A DNA stretch of 64,000 bases from Kitasatospora sp. CB01950 (GCF_001905465.1 NZ_LISX01000013.1:97482-161481); one strand, 5' to 3'. Positions 49,708 to 58,541 are shown, counted from the first letter of the stretch. Translations and numbers: made by a program. Notes: a model not told the origin generated them from the letters alone.

Positions 49708-50343
49708 GGAGTGCTGGTCCAGCACGCCGTTGACGACGGTGTGCAGGTGGCGGCGGAAGCGGTCCAGCATCGGAATGTCGAGCGGGCCCAGGCGGCGGCC
49801 GTCCGCGTCGATGACACCGGCCTGGCCGAAGGAGTGGGACGTCCAGACGATGGTGAACACCAGCATCTCGACGTCCACCCCGGCGCCCAGGCCCGCCCGG
49901 GCCAGCACCTCGCGGACGGCGGCGGCGACCTCGGCCACCAGCGGGCCGGCGAACTCCGTCTCGATGTCGGCCAGGTCGGAGCCCTCGGCCAGCCAGCGGC
50001 GCATCCACAGCGCCGGCACCGCGGGGTTGCTCAGACAGAACGACAGATAGGCGTCCACGAAGGCGAGCAGCGCCGCCCGGGTCTCCTCCGCCGAGGGCCC
50101 GCAGGCGTGCAGCCGGCGCACCGCGTCGGTCACCACCTCGCGCTGCGCCAGGTGCGCGCGGCGCATCACCTCGCGGTACAACTCCGGCTTGGCGCCCACG
50201 TGGTAGGCCACGGTGGCGATGTTCAGCCCGACCGCGTCGCCGATCGCCCTGGTGCTCGTCGCGTCGTAGCCGCGCTCCGCGAACAGGCGGGTGGCCGTCG
50301 CCACGATGCGCTCGCGAGGACTGTCGTCGGACCGGGTGCTCAT
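49705..50343 (-). CDS. TetR-family regulator divergent from the FMO operon
   Basis: 212 residues. HTH: RERIVATATRLFAERGYDATSTRAIGDAVGLNIATVAYHVGAKPELYREVMRRAH. The ligand domain (YLSFCLSNPAVPALWMRRWLAEGSDLADIETEFAGPLV) resembles TetR proteins with the DUF1956-like C-terminal fold. It lies 132 bp from the start of the flavin monooxygenase operon on the other strand; an inverted repeat in the gap is the probable operator. Confidence 0.9.
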   Translation of the reverse strand: MSTRSDDSPRERIVATATRLFAERGYDATSTRAIGDAVGLNIATVAYHVGAKPELYREVMRRAHLAQREVVTDAVRRLHACGPSAEETRAALLAFVDAYLSFCLSNPAVPALWMRRWLAEGSDLADIETEFAGPLVAEVAAAVREVLARAGLGAGVDVEMLVFTIVWTSHSFGQAGVIDADGRRLGPLDIPMLDRFRRHLHTVVNGVLDQHS

Positions 50344-50431
50344 GGGTCGAGGCTACCGGACGTGTCGTGCCTGTTTCAATCACATGACGGAGACAGAAAA
50401 CCCAGGTCACCGAGCATTGCCCATTCCTCCA

Positions 50432-50447
50432 TCATTCGATTGAATGA
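50432..50447. promoter_or_regulatory. Inverted repeat upstream of the FMO operon
   Basis: TCATTC-GATT-GAATGA is perfect and begins 44 bases before the ATG of the monooxygenase gene. It is the likeliest TetR operator in this 132-bp divergent region. Confidence 0.7.
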
Positions 50448-50475
50448 GCGCCTTCCACGGAGAGGAGGGCCCGGC

Positions 50476-51813
50476 ATGGGCTCCACGAAGGTGGCGGTGA
50501 TCGGCGCCGGCGCGGCCGGGCTCGCCACGGCCAAGGCGCTGCTCGACCACGACCTCGACGTCACCGTGCTGGAACGCGGCGACCGGGTCGGCGGCCTGTG
50601 GGCGGGCGACGACAGCGCCGGGACGTCACCGGCGTACGACAGCCTGCACCTGAACACCAGCAAGGGCCGCACCCAGTTCGCCGACCACCCGATGCCCGAA
50701 CAGTGGCCCGACTACCCCTCGGCCGCCAAGGTGGCCGGCTACCTCACCGACTACGCCCACCGGTTCGGCGTCACCGAACGGATCCGGTTCGGCGCCGACG
50801 TCACCGCCGTCCGCCGCACCCACACCCACTGGGAGGTCGAAACCGCCGCCGGCGCCGAGCAGTTCGACGCCGTGGTGGTCGCCAACGGCCACAACCGCGA
50901 ACCGAAATGGCCCAGCCCCGGCTACCCCGGAACCTTCGACGGCGCCCAGCTGCACGCCCACGACCACCGCAGCGCCGACGCCTACCGGGACAAGCGGGTG
51001 CTGGTCGTCGGCATGGGCAACTCCGCGATGGACATCGCCGTCGACGCCTCGCACGTCGCCCACGGGCCGGTGCTGCTCTCCGCCCGGCACGGCAGCCACA
51101 TCGTGCCCAAGTACCTGTTCGGCCGCCCCTCCGACGCCACCGGCGGCGCCCTCGCCGTGCTGCCCTGGCGGATCCGACAGAGCGTCGCCCAGCGCGTGCT
51201 GCGCCTGGCCGTCGGCACCCCCGAGAAGTACGGCCTGCCGAAGCCCGCCGGCGGGCTGTTCCAGAACCACCCCACCATCAGCGACACCATCCTGCACCGC
51301 CTCACCCACGGCGAGGTCGAGGCCCGCCCCGGCATCGAACGGCTCGACGGCCGGCGGGTGCAGTTCACCGACGGCACCGCCGACCGCGTCGACGTGATCG
51401 TCTGGGCCACCGGCTACCACGTCACCGTCCCGTTCCTGGACGCCCGCTGGGTCGGCGACGACCCACAGGAACTGCCGCTCTACCAAAGGGTGTTCCACCT
51501 CGACGACCCCACCCTGAGCTTCGTCGGCCTGATGCAGTCCACCGGCGCCGCGCTGCCCGTCGTCGAGGCCCAGGGCAAGCTGGTCGCCGCCCACCTGGCC
51601 GGCCGCTACGCGCTGCCCACCCCCGAACAGCAGCGCGCGCAGGTGCGCCGGGCGCACACCGCCGCCGTCCGCCGCTGGGGCGACAAGCGGCCGATGATGC
51701 GGATCGACTTCGACCAGTACACCGCCGCCGTGCCGCGCGAACTGCGGGCCGGCGCCCGCCGCGCCGCCCGCCGCGTCGCCCGCGCCAACCCCACCACGAA
51801 GGCAGCGATATGA
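50476..51813 (+). CDS. FMO/Baeyer-Villiger-type flavin monooxygenase
   Basis: 445 residues; GAGAGGAGG precedes the ATG. FAD motif GAGAAG (residues ~10-15), a YPGTFDGAQLHAHDHRSAD stretch corresponding to the FxGxxxHxxxY/W fingerprint of FMO/BVMO enzymes, and NADPH motif VVGMGNSAMDIA. ATGYHVTVPFL marks the second flavin segment. The enzyme should oxygenate a ketone or soft nucleophile using NADPH. The gene overlaps the SDR gene by four bases and heads a four-gene operon with two membrane carriers. Confidence 0.92.
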   Translation: MGSTKVAVIGAGAAGLATAKALLDHDLDVTVLERGDRVGGLWAGDDSAGTSPAYDSLHLNTSKGRTQFADHPMPEQWPDYPSAAKVAGYLTDYAHRFGVTERIRFGADVTAVRRTHTHWEVETAAGAEQFDAVVVANGHNREPKWPSPGYPGTFDGAQLHAHDHRSADAYRDKRVLVVGMGNSAMDIAVDASHVAHGPVLLSARHGSHIVPKYLFGRPSDATGGALAVLPWRIRQSVAQRVLRLAVGTPEKYGLPKPAGGLFQNHPTISDTILHRLTHGEVEARPGIERLDGRRVQFTDGTADRVDVIVWATGYHVTVPFLDARWVGDDPQELPLYQRVFHLDDPTLSFVGLMQSTGAALPVVEAQGKLVAAHLAGRYALPTPEQQRAQVRRAHTAAVRRWGDKRPMMRIDFDQYTAAVPRELRAGARRAARRVARANPTTKAAI

Positions 51814-52655
51814 CGATCCGACTCTTCGATCGACGTCAGGACCCGCGCGGCCGCCGCATCCTGATCACCGGCGCCTCCGGCACCATCGGCCGCTCCCTCG
51901 GCGAACGCCTCACCCGGGCCGGCGCCCACGTCGTCGGCCTCGACCTGCACCCCACCGGCGACGAACCCTTCACCGTCCTGCCGTGCGACATCACCGACGA
52001 CACCGGCACCGCCACCGCCGTCGCCGAAGCCCTTGACACCCTCGGCGGCCTCGACGTCCTGGTCAACAACGCCGGCATCGGCGGCCCCGCACCCGCCGAG
52101 TACGCCCCCGGCGACGAAGTCCGCCGCCAGCTGGAGATCAACCTGCTCGGCACCTGGCGCACCACCGCCGCCTGCGTCGACGCCCTGGTCGCCGCCCGCG
52201 GCCGGGTCGTCATGGTCACCTCCCGAATGGCCGTCATGCAGCTCCCGCTCGCCGCCGCCTACGGCGCCTCCAAGCGCGCCATGGTCGCCTACGCCGACGC
52301 GCTGCGCCTCGAACTCGGCACCCACGTCACCGTCTCCTGCGTCTACCCGTCCGCCGTGCGCAGCCCCATCCACGACTCCACCAGGGCCGCCGGCCTCTCG
52401 CTCGACGGCATGAGCGTCTACGAGCCGCTCGACGGCGTCGTCGACACCGTGGAACGCGCCGCGCTCGCCGTCCGGGCCCGCCGCGACCTGCCCACCACCC
52501 GCAAAGGCGCCGTCGAGTTCTTCCTCGCCCGGCACCTGCCCGCGCTCACCGACCGGATCGTCCGGAACACCCTCGCCAAGCGCGCCGCCGCCGGCTCCTT
52601 CGACGACGCCCCGCTCGCCGCCGGCGTCGCCGCCCGCCACCGGAGCACCCGGTGA
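51810..52655 (+). CDS. Short-chain dehydrogenase/reductase
   Basis: 281 residues, start overlapping the previous stop (ATGA). Classical SDR features: ITGASGTIGRSLGERL (NAD(P) binding), LVNNAGIGG, catalytic Ser in VMVTSRMAV, and YGASKRAMVAYADALRLEL (Y-x-x-x-K). A basic segment after residue 225 (RARRDLPTTRKGAVEFFLARHLPALTDRIVRN) resembles the membrane-proximal tail of lipid-linked SDRs. It may reduce a substrate or product of the adjacent monooxygenase. Confidence 0.93.
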   Translation: MTIRLFDRRQDPRGRRILITGASGTIGRSLGERLTRAGAHVVGLDLHPTGDEPFTVLPCDITDDTGTATAVAEALDTLGGLDVLVNNAGIGGPAPAEYAPGDEVRRQLEINLLGTWRTTAACVDALVAARGRVVMVTSRMAVMQLPLAAAYGASKRAMVAYADALRLELGTHVTVSCVYPSAVRSPIHDSTRAAGLSLDGMSVYEPLDGVVDTVERAALAVRARRDLPTTRKGAVEFFLARHLPALTDRIVRNTLAKRAAAGSFDDAPLAAGVAARHRSTR

Positions 52656-53974
52656 CCGGCCCCCGGGCCGGCCGCCGCACGCTCACCCTGTACGCCAGCG
52701 GCTCGGTCGGCATGGGCGTGTGGGTCACCGTGCCCGGACTGCTGCTGCTCTACTTCCTCACCGACGTGCTCGGCGTCCCCGCCGCGCTGGCCGGCCTCGC
52801 CCTGCTGCTGCCCAAGATCGTCGACATCGTGGTCCACCCGCTGCTCGGCTCCCGCTCCGACCGGCAGGCCCGCGCCCACGGCCACCGCCGGGGGATGATG
52901 CGCACCGGACTGCTGCTCGGCCTCGCGATGGCCGCCATGTTCACCGTCCCCGCCCAACTCACCGGCGCACCGGCCGCGTTGTGGGTCGGCGGCTGGCTGG
53001 TCGTCGGCAACCTGCTGTTCGCCGCGTTCCAGGTGCCCTACCTCACCACCCCGTCCGACCTGCTCGTCGGTTACCACGAACGCACCCGGGTCTTCATGTT
53101 CCGGATGGCGCTGCTGACCATCGGCCTGCTCGGCGCGGGCGTCGCCGCACCCGCCCTCGCCGCCGGCGGCGGACGCGGCGACTACACCCGGATGGCGCTG
53201 CTGCTGGCCGTCGCGACGACCGCCTCCGCCGCCGTCGCGCTGCGCGGCGTGCGCCGCCTCACCGACGCCTGCGGCTTCCGCCCGCCCGACCCGCAGGCCG
53301 GACACTCCACCCTCGCCGACCTGCGGATCGCCCGCCAGGACCGCAACTTCCGCACCCTGGTGGCCTCCTACCTGTTCACCGGCACCACCACCCACCTGTT
53401 CCTGGCCGCGCTGCCCTACGTCACCCAGTACCTGTTCCACAACGCCAAGCTGACGGCGCTGTTCATGGGCCTGTTCCTCGGCCCCGCGATGTTCGCCGGA
53501 CCCGCCTGGACGGCCTGGTCGCGCCGGATCGGCAAACAGCGCGGACTGCTGATCTCCCAGGCCGTGTTCGCCGCCGGCTCGCTCGCCCTGCTGCCCGGCG
53601 CGAAGGCCGCAGGCACCGCGGGCGTCGCGCTCACCGCCGTCGTCGTGATGGCCATGGGCCTCGCCTTCTCCGGCCTGCAACTGTTCGCGTTCTCCATGCT
53701 GTCCGACGCCGTCAACGCCGCCGGCTCCTCCAAGGCCGGCGCCTACACCGGCGTGTGGACCGCCACCGAGGCCACCGGCACCGCCGTCGGCCCCTACCTG
53801 TACTCCGCCGTCCTCGCCCTCGGCGGCTTCGCCTCCAGCACCGGCGGCCACCCCGCCGCGCAGAGCGCCACCGCCCTGGACGCGCTGCTGCTCGGCTTCA
53901 CCGCCCTGCCCGCCGCGCTGATGGCCGTCGCCCTGTGGTTCCAGCGCCGATGCACCTTGGACCGCACCCCGTGA
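52652..53974 (+). CDS. GPH-family (MelB-like) MFS symporter
   Basis: 440 residues from a GTG overlapping the SDR stop. About 12 helices. The first helices show the glycoside-pentoside-hexuronide:cation symporter fingerprint (LLLYFLTDVLGVPAALAGLALLLPKIVDIVVHPLLGSRSDRQ) and an NLLFAAFQVPYLTTPSDL segment. GPH proteins import sugars or related polar compounds with Na+ or H+; some actinomycete members have other substrates. It is co-translated with the FMO and SDR, so the substrate or product may be the same molecule. Confidence 0.88.
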   Translation: MTGPRAGRRTLTLYASGSVGMGVWVTVPGLLLLYFLTDVLGVPAALAGLALLLPKIVDIVVHPLLGSRSDRQARAHGHRRGMMRTGLLLGLAMAAMFTVPAQLTGAPAALWVGGWLVVGNLLFAAFQVPYLTTPSDLLVGYHERTRVFMFRMALLTIGLLGAGVAAPALAAGGGRGDYTRMALLLAVATTASAAVALRGVRRLTDACGFRPPDPQAGHSTLADLRIARQDRNFRTLVASYLFTGTTTHLFLAALPYVTQYLFHNAKLTALFMGLFLGPAMFAGPAWTAWSRRIGKQRGLLISQAVFAAGSLALLPGAKAAGTAGVALTAVVVMAMGLAFSGLQLFAFSMLSDAVNAAGSSKAGAYTGVWTATEATGTAVGPYLYSAVLALGGFASSTGGHPAAQSATALDALLLGFTALPAALMAVALWFQRRCTLDRTP

Positions 53975-54675
53975 CCGGACCCGACGCCCTCGCCGTGGCG
54001 GCCGTCGCGCTCGGCGCGTTCGCGCAGGCCGCCACCGGCATGGGCTTCTCGCTGATCGCCGCACCCGCGCTGATCGCCGCCGTCGGCCCGCACCGCGGCG
54101 TCCCCACCGTGCTGCTGCTCGCCCTGCTCGCCTCGCTGCTGCCACTGTCCCGGGACTGGCGGCACACCCGCCCCCGGGACACCGGCCGCCTGCTGCTGCC
54201 CACCCTGATCGGCACCCCCGTCGCCGCCGCGCTGCTCACCGCCGTCGACACCCGGCTGCTCGCCGTCGCCGCCGGCCTCGGCGTGCTGGCCGGCGTCGCC
54301 CTGCTCGCCCGCGGACTGCGCTCCGCGTTCCTGCGCCGCCCCGCCGGGGCCTGGATCAGCGGCCTCGCCAGCGCCGGACTGAACGTCGTCGGAGGCGTCG
54401 GCGGCCCCCCGATCGGCCTGTACGCCGCCAACGCCGGCTGGCCCGCGCGCGAAGCACGGGCCACCCTGCACGCCTTCTTCCTGGTGCAGAACGCGGCCAC
54501 CGCCGTCGTGCTCGGCATCGTCCTGCCGTCCTGGCCCGCGGTGGCCGCGCTCGCCGTCGGCGCGGCCACCGGCATGGCGCTCTCCCCGCGCCTGTCGCCC
54601 ACCGCCACCCGCACCGGCGTGCTCGCCGTCTCCTGCGCCGGCGCGCTCGCCCTGATCGGCACCGCGCTGACCTGA
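53971..54675 (+). CDS. TauE/SafE-family membrane transporter
   Basis: 234 residues from a GTG overlapping the previous stop. Eight hydrophobic segments. The repeated GFSLIAAPALIAAVGPHRG and GLNVVGGVGGPPIGLYAANAGW motifs are those of TauE/SafE permeases, which carry sulfonates, sulfite or organic anions. It ends the FMO-SDR-GPH-TauE operon; all four genes overlap by four bases. A sulfur-containing substrate is possible but not shown. A hairpin follows directly. Confidence 0.88.
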   Translation: MTGPDALAVAAVALGAFAQAATGMGFSLIAAPALIAAVGPHRGVPTVLLLALLASLLPLSRDWRHTRPRDTGRLLLPTLIGTPVAAALLTAVDTRLLAVAAGLGVLAGVALLARGLRSAFLRRPAGAWISGLASAGLNVVGGVGGPPIGLYAANAGWPAREARATLHAFFLVQNAATAVVLGIVLPSWPAVAALAVGAATGMALSPRLSPTATRTGVLAVSCAGALALIGTALT

Positions 54676-54676
54676 C

Positions 54677-54697
54677 GTCGGCGCGGCCCGCGCCGAC
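54677..54697. terminator. Hairpin after the TauE gene
   Basis: An 8- to 10-bp stem (GTCGGCGC and its complement) begins right after the stop codon, between convergent genes. The outer TGACGT/ACGTCA bases extend it, with a 3-nt bulge. Confidence 0.7.
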
Positions 54698-54699
54698 CC

Positions 54700-54771
54700 G
54701 ACGTCAGCCCTGCGGCGGCAGGTGCTGGGCGAGCCGACGTCAGCCCTGCGTCGGCAGGTGCTCGGCGAGCA
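54700..54771. repeat. 36-bp tandem duplication at the 3' end of the ligase gene
   Basis: Two 36-bp units (54700-54735 and 54736-54771) are near-identical, differing at two positions. The right copy holds the ligase stop and last codons; the left copy lies outside the gene and would encode the same ending (HLPPQG, stop). Confidence 0.85.
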
Positions 54772-56797
54772 GGACCGCGAATTCGTCCGGGGAGACGATC
54801 CGGACGCCCAGCTCCTCCGCCTTCGCCCGCTTCGAACCGGCCTTCTCGCCCGCCACCAGCAGCGTCGTCCGCTTCGACACCGAGGACGAGGCCTTGCCGC
54901 CGGCCCGCTCGACCAACTCGTTCATCCCGTTGCGGGACAGCGCCGCCAGCGGACCCGTCATGGCGCCCGTCACCACCACCGCCTCGCCCGCCAGCGGACC
55001 CCCCTCGCCCGGCAGCGGACCCCCCTCGGCGGTGTCCGCGGCCGGCGACGGAGCCTGCGGCTCGGTGACGGCCGTGCCCACGCCCTGCTGCTCCAGCCGG
55101 TCCAACAGGTCGGCCAGCTCGGCGAGTTCGGTCACCAGCAGGCGGGCCTTCTCCGGGCCGATGCCGTCCACCGCCGCCAGCGTCTCCGCGTCCGCCGCAC
55201 GGATCGCCGCCATCGAACCGAAGTGCGCCGCGATCCGGCGCGACATGCTGCGGCCGGTGCCCCGGATGCCCAGCGCGCAGAACGCCCGGTGCAGCGGCTG
55301 CGAGCGCGCCGCGCCGATCGCCGCCAGCAGGTTGTCCGTGGACGTCTCGCCCATCCGCTCCAGCGCCAGCAGCTGATCCCGCGTCAACGTGAACACGTCC
55401 GCCAGATCCGCCACCAGGCCCGCCTCCACCAGCTGCACCGCACGGGTCGAACCCAGACCCTCGATGTCCAACTGGTCGCGGCCCGCCGCGTAGATGATCG
55501 ACGCCACCGCCTGGCAGTTGCGGCCCCGCGAGCACCGCCACCGCTGCTCGCTCGTGTCGATCGCCTCCCCACAGCGCGGACACGCCTCCGGGAAGACGAT
55601 CGGCCGCTCCGCGCCGGTGCGCTGCTCCACCAGCGGCGCCTCCACCCGCGGAATGACGTCCCCCGCGCGGTGCACGAACACCCGGTCGCCCAGCATCAGC
55701 CCGCGCCGCCCGATGTCCGCCGGGTTGTGCAGCGTCGCGTACGTCACCGTCACGCCGTCGATCACCACCGGCTCCAGCACCGCCCGCGGCGCGATGATGC
55801 CGGTACGGCCCACGTTCCACTCGACGTCCAGCAGCGTCGTCACCTTGTGCTCGGCCGCCAGCTTGCGCGCCACCGCCCAGCGCGGCGCCCGCGAACCGTT
55901 GCCCGCCTCGCGCCGGTCCGCCGCCTCGTCCGCCTTGACCACCACGCCGTCGATGCCGAACGGCAGCGCCGCCCGCAGCGCCGCGATCTGCGCCACCCGC
56001 TCCTGCACCTGCTCGACCGTCACGCAGCGCACCGGCGCCGCGTCCGTGCTCGCCGCGGTGTTCGCCCCCAGCTCCGCCAGCCGGGCCAGCAGCGCGCTGT
56101 GCGCCAACTCCTCCTCGGCGGCGCCGACCGCGCCGTACGCGAAGAACGTCAACTCCACCCGGTACGGCCGGTCCTTGGCGCGCAGGGTGCCCGCCGCGCC
56201 GTTGCGCGGATTGGCGAACGGGAGCGCGCCGTGCGCCGTGCGGACCTCGTTGGCGCGGTCGAACTGCTCGCGGGTGAACAGCACTTCGCCGCGCAGCTCG
56301 ATGTCCACCGGCTCGCTCAGCACGGCCGGCAGGCCCAGCACGTCGCCCGCCGCGTGGCTGATCTCCTCGCCCGCCAGACCGTCGCCCCGGGTGATCAGCC
56401 GGTGCAGCCGGCCCGCCCGATAACGGGCCGCGACGGCCAGCCCGTCGAGCTTCGGCTCCACGCACCAGGCCGCCACCGGACGGCCCAGCCGGCGCTCCAA
56501 GGAGGCCGCCCAGTCGGCGAGTTCGTCCTCCGAGAAGACGTTGTCCAGCGACAGCATCGGCACGCTGTGCGGCACATCGCCCTGCACCGCGCCACCCGCC
56601 ACCTTGCCCGTCGGCGACTGCTCCAGCACCTCGCCGGGATGCGCCTGCTCGTACCCGGCTATCGCCCGCAGCAGGGCGTCGTACTCGTCGTCGCCCAGCG
56701 ATGTGGACCCGTCGCGGTAGTAGGCGGCCGCGGCCTCGACGGCGGCGGCGACGGCAGCGGCGTAGTCGCCGCCGGAGAGCAGAGCGGTGTCGTTCAT
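54740..56797 (-). CDS. ligA: NAD+-dependent DNA ligase
   Basis: 685 residues. Domain Ia has the NAD-binding pattern YYRDG...DDEYDALL; adenylation Lys116 lies in VEPKLDGLA. The nucleotidyltransferase core (GEVLFTREQF, LPFGIDGVVVKADEA, WAVARKLAAEHKVT), OB fold, four-Cys zinc finger (CPRCGEAID...CSRGRNC), helix-hairpin-helix region and a C-terminal BRCT domain (~600-685) are all present. It seals nicks in duplex DNA. A 14-bp repeat lies just upstream and the 3' end is duplicated. Streptomycetes often have two LigA copies; this window cannot show whether this is the essential one. Confidence 0.95.
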   Translation of the reverse strand: MNDTALLSGGDYAAAVAAAVEAAAAYYRDGSTSLGDDEYDALLRAIAGYEQAHPGEVLEQSPTGKVAGGAVQGDVPHSVPMLSLDNVFSEDELADWAASLERRLGRPVAAWCVEPKLDGLAVAARYRAGRLHRLITRGDGLAGEEISHAAGDVLGLPAVLSEPVDIELRGEVLFTREQFDRANEVRTAHGALPFANPRNGAAGTLRAKDRPYRVELTFFAYGAVGAAEEELAHSALLARLAELGANTAASTDAAPVRCVTVEQVQERVAQIAALRAALPFGIDGVVVKADEAADRREAGNGSRAPRWAVARKLAAEHKVTTLLDVEWNVGRTGIIAPRAVLEPVVIDGVTVTYATLHNPADIGRRGLMLGDRVFVHRAGDVIPRVEAPLVEQRTGAERPIVFPEACPRCGEAIDTSEQRWRCSRGRNCQAVASIIYAAGRDQLDIEGLGSTRAVQLVEAGLVADLADVFTLTRDQLLALERMGETSTDNLLAAIGAARSQPLHRAFCALGIRGTGRSMSRRIAAHFGSMAAIRAADAETLAAVDGIGPEKARLLVTELAELADLLDRLEQQGVGTAVTEPQAPSPAADTAEGGPLPGEGGPLAGEAVVVTGAMTGPLAALSRNGMNELVERAGGKASSSVSKRTTLLVAGEKAGSKRAKAEELGVRIVSPDEFAVLLAEHLPTQG

Positions 56798-56823
56798 GCC
56801 TCCATCGTCCCGGCTCGCACTGA

Positions 56824-56864
56824 CATTCGGGCGCTGGCATTCGGGCGCTGGCATTCGGGCCCCG
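56824..56864. repeat. Three 14-bp tandem repeats in the ligA-liaF-like gap
   Basis: CATTCGGGCGCTGG is repeated at 56824, 56838 and 56852 (the last degenerate). It lies between the divergent starts of ligA (56797) and the small gene at 56917, where promoters are expected. It could act as a spacer, binding array or slippage product. Confidence 0.75.
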
Positions 56865-56916
56865 GCGCTGCTGCGGCCCTTCCGCGCGGCAGCTGACATT
56901 CCCTAAGGTGACGGCC

Positions 56917-57261
56917 ATGACCAACACGGGGAACGACACGACCGACGTGCACATCAGCCTGATCGGCGGCACCCGCCTCGAAGGCGCGGAGATCCACAGC
57001 CGCACTCTGACCGCCTCCCTGGTCGGCGGCGCCGACATCGACCTGACCGATGTGGAGATCCCCGACGGCGCCGAACTGCGCATCACCAAGCTCAGCCTGG
57101 TCGGCGGCCTCCACCTGCGGGTCCGCCCCGAGGTCCGGGTCAAGGTGACCGGCATCCGCCTCGGCGGCGTCAGCGACGACGGCCCGAGCGTCGCCGGCGG
57201 CCCGACCGTGCACGTCGCGGCCTGGGGCCTGGTCGGCGGGGTGCGGGTCAGCCGCGACTGA
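56917..57261 (+). CDS. Small beta-solenoid-like protein (LiaF C-terminal-like)
   Basis: 114 residues. Repeated short strands with VHISLIGGTRLEG, TASLVGGADIDLTDVEIPDGAELRITKLSLVGGLHLRVRPEVRVKV and VAAWGLVGGVRV match the cell-wall-active-antibiotic-response (LiaF-like) C-terminal domain and DUF1707-type proteins. No membrane helix is present, unlike full LiaF. AAGGTG precedes the ATG; a GTG at 56908 is an alternative. It may be a soluble regulator-like protein; the function is unknown. Confidence 0.65.
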   Translation: MTNTGNDTTDVHISLIGGTRLEGAEIHSRTLTASLVGGADIDLTDVEIPDGAELRITKLSLVGGLHLRVRPEVRVKVTGIRLGGVSDDGPSVAGGPTVHVAAWGLVGGVRVSRD

Positions 57262-57388
57262 CCGGCCGCCGCGCGGTCGCCGGTTCGGGGGACCGCGGAC
57301 CGGCCACCCGGTGCGGGCAGCGCGACGCGGGGACGCATGGCCCGGAAGGGCGCCTACCCGTTGCGCGCCCTCGGAAGGGAGAACAACC

Positions 57389-57670
57389 ATGCGTCGTCGG
57401 ATCGCCGCGGTCGGAATGCTGACCGCCGCCGGAATGCTCGCGCTCGCCGTGCCCGCACAGGCGGCCACCGGACTGCTGCTGGTGAACGGAGTGGTCAAGC
57501 ACAATCCGGCGAAGGGGTGCTACCCGACCGGGTCGCCCGTGCTCATCGAGAACCTCACGGACTCGAGGGTCGACGTGTACTCGCAGGCGAACTGCCAGGG
57601 GACGGTGACGCGGGAGGTGGCGCCCGGGATGACGGCGGCGACGGTCGGGTTCAGCTACTTCGTCAACTGA
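57389..57670 (+). CDS. Small secreted protein with two cysteines
   Basis: 93 residues; GGAAGGGAG precedes the ATG. The signal peptide (RRRIAAVGMLTAAGMLALAVPAQAA) has an AQA cleavage site near residue 25. The ~68-residue mature protein is a likely small beta-barrel (GLLLVNGVVKHNP, SPVLIENLTDSRVDVYSQ, TVTREVAPGMTAATVGFS) with KGCYP and QANCQG probably linked by a disulphide. I do not recognise a family. A strong terminator follows. Confidence 0.75.
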   Translation: MRRRIAAVGMLTAAGMLALAVPAQAATGLLLVNGVVKHNPAKGCYPTGSPVLIENLTDSRVDVYSQANCQGTVTREVAPGMTAATVGFSYFVN

Positions 57671-57684
57671 CCTCGGCGCGGAGC

Positions 57685-57718
57685 GCGCCCTGCGGATCGG
57701 TGACGGTCCGCAGGGCGC
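57685..57718 (+). terminator. Hairpin after the small secreted protein
   Basis: A perfect 12-bp stem (GCGCCCTGCGGA and its complement) with a 10-nt loop, followed by CTTTCGT, begins 15 bases after the stop. Confidence 0.85.
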
Positions 57719-57764
57719 CTTTCGTCTGCGGGGGCGCGGGGCGCGGGGGCGCGGGCTCCCGGTG

Positions 57765-58541
57765 TCAGAGGCGGTCGGACGCCCCCTGGGCGCGGAGTTC
57801 GGCCGGGCGGCCCGGGGGGCGGTGCCAGGCCAGGTCGAGGCCGGCCGCGCGCAGGGCGACGCCGAGAGCGTGGCGCATGGCGTTCTGGACGGCGGTGCGG
57901 GTGCCCGGCTGCTCGCCGCGGTGCCCGGGGAGCCGGGGTGACGGGTTCCAGTCGAGCCCGGCCGGGCCGACCGGATCGCAGGCGGCGAGGGTGATGCCCG
58001 CGCCGCCCGGGCGGGACGCGATCGGCAGGCCCGCCAGGGCCGCGCTGCGGCGGACGGCCGTCACGATGTCCGCGCGGATGCCGGGGGCCACCGGCGGTGT
58101 GGCGTCCAACTCCGGTGGCGTTGAGGCTGATTGGGAGGAAGCGGAGGCGGAGGCGGTCGGTCGGGCGGTCGCGCCGCGGACGGTGATCCGTCCCGGGGCG
58201 TCGGAGCCCGTCGCATCGTCCGAGCCCGTCGCGTCCTCGGAGCGTGCGGCGTCGAGGCCCAGGGCGGGCAGCAGTTCGGCGAGCGCGTTCTCGACCGCGT
58301 CGGCGACCAGCCGACGGGAGGTCGTTGCCACGGCGCGCCCGCCGTCCGCCGTCGCCGCGTCCTCCAGCCGGGGCGAGGCCAGCCAGCGCAGTGCGATCGC
58401 CCCGCCGTCCGGCAGCAGGTGGACGCCCGGGCCGTGGCCGCCGTGCGCGACCGGCAGGCCGGCCAGCAGCAGGGCCTCCGTGACCCGGTCCGTCAGCTCC
58501 GACGTCGTCAACTCCCCGCCCACAGCGGCGACCGTCTCCAC
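57765..58541 (-). CDS. Conserved actinomycete hypothetical protein
   Basis: 258 residues from the GTG at 58541, which has GGAGGAGGGG just upstream. The N-terminal half (GELTTSELTDRVTEALLLAGLPVAHGGHGPGVHLL, GGAIALRWL, RLVADAVENALAELLPALG) looks like a small alpha/beta unit. It appears to be repeated at the C-terminus (IVTAVRRSAALAGLPIASRPGGAGITLAA, TAVQNAMRHALGVALRAAGL). A Ser/Ala-rich linker (GATARPTASASASSQSAS) with SEDATGSDDATG repeats lies between. A GTGCCA 10-bp array lies 100 bp upstream, before a TTGAAT/TACCCT-like promoter. The function is unknown. Confidence 0.65.
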   Translation of the reverse strand: METVAAVGGELTTSELTDRVTEALLLAGLPVAHGGHGPGVHLLPDGGAIALRWLASPRLEDAATADGGRAVATTSRRLVADAVENALAELLPALGLDAARSEDATGSDDATGSDAPGRITVRGATARPTASASASSQSASTPPELDATPPVAPGIRADIVTAVRRSAALAGLPIASRPGGAGITLAACDPVGPAGLDWNPSPRLPGHRGEQPGTRTAVQNAMRHALGVALRAAGLDLAWHRPPGRPAELRAQGASDRL

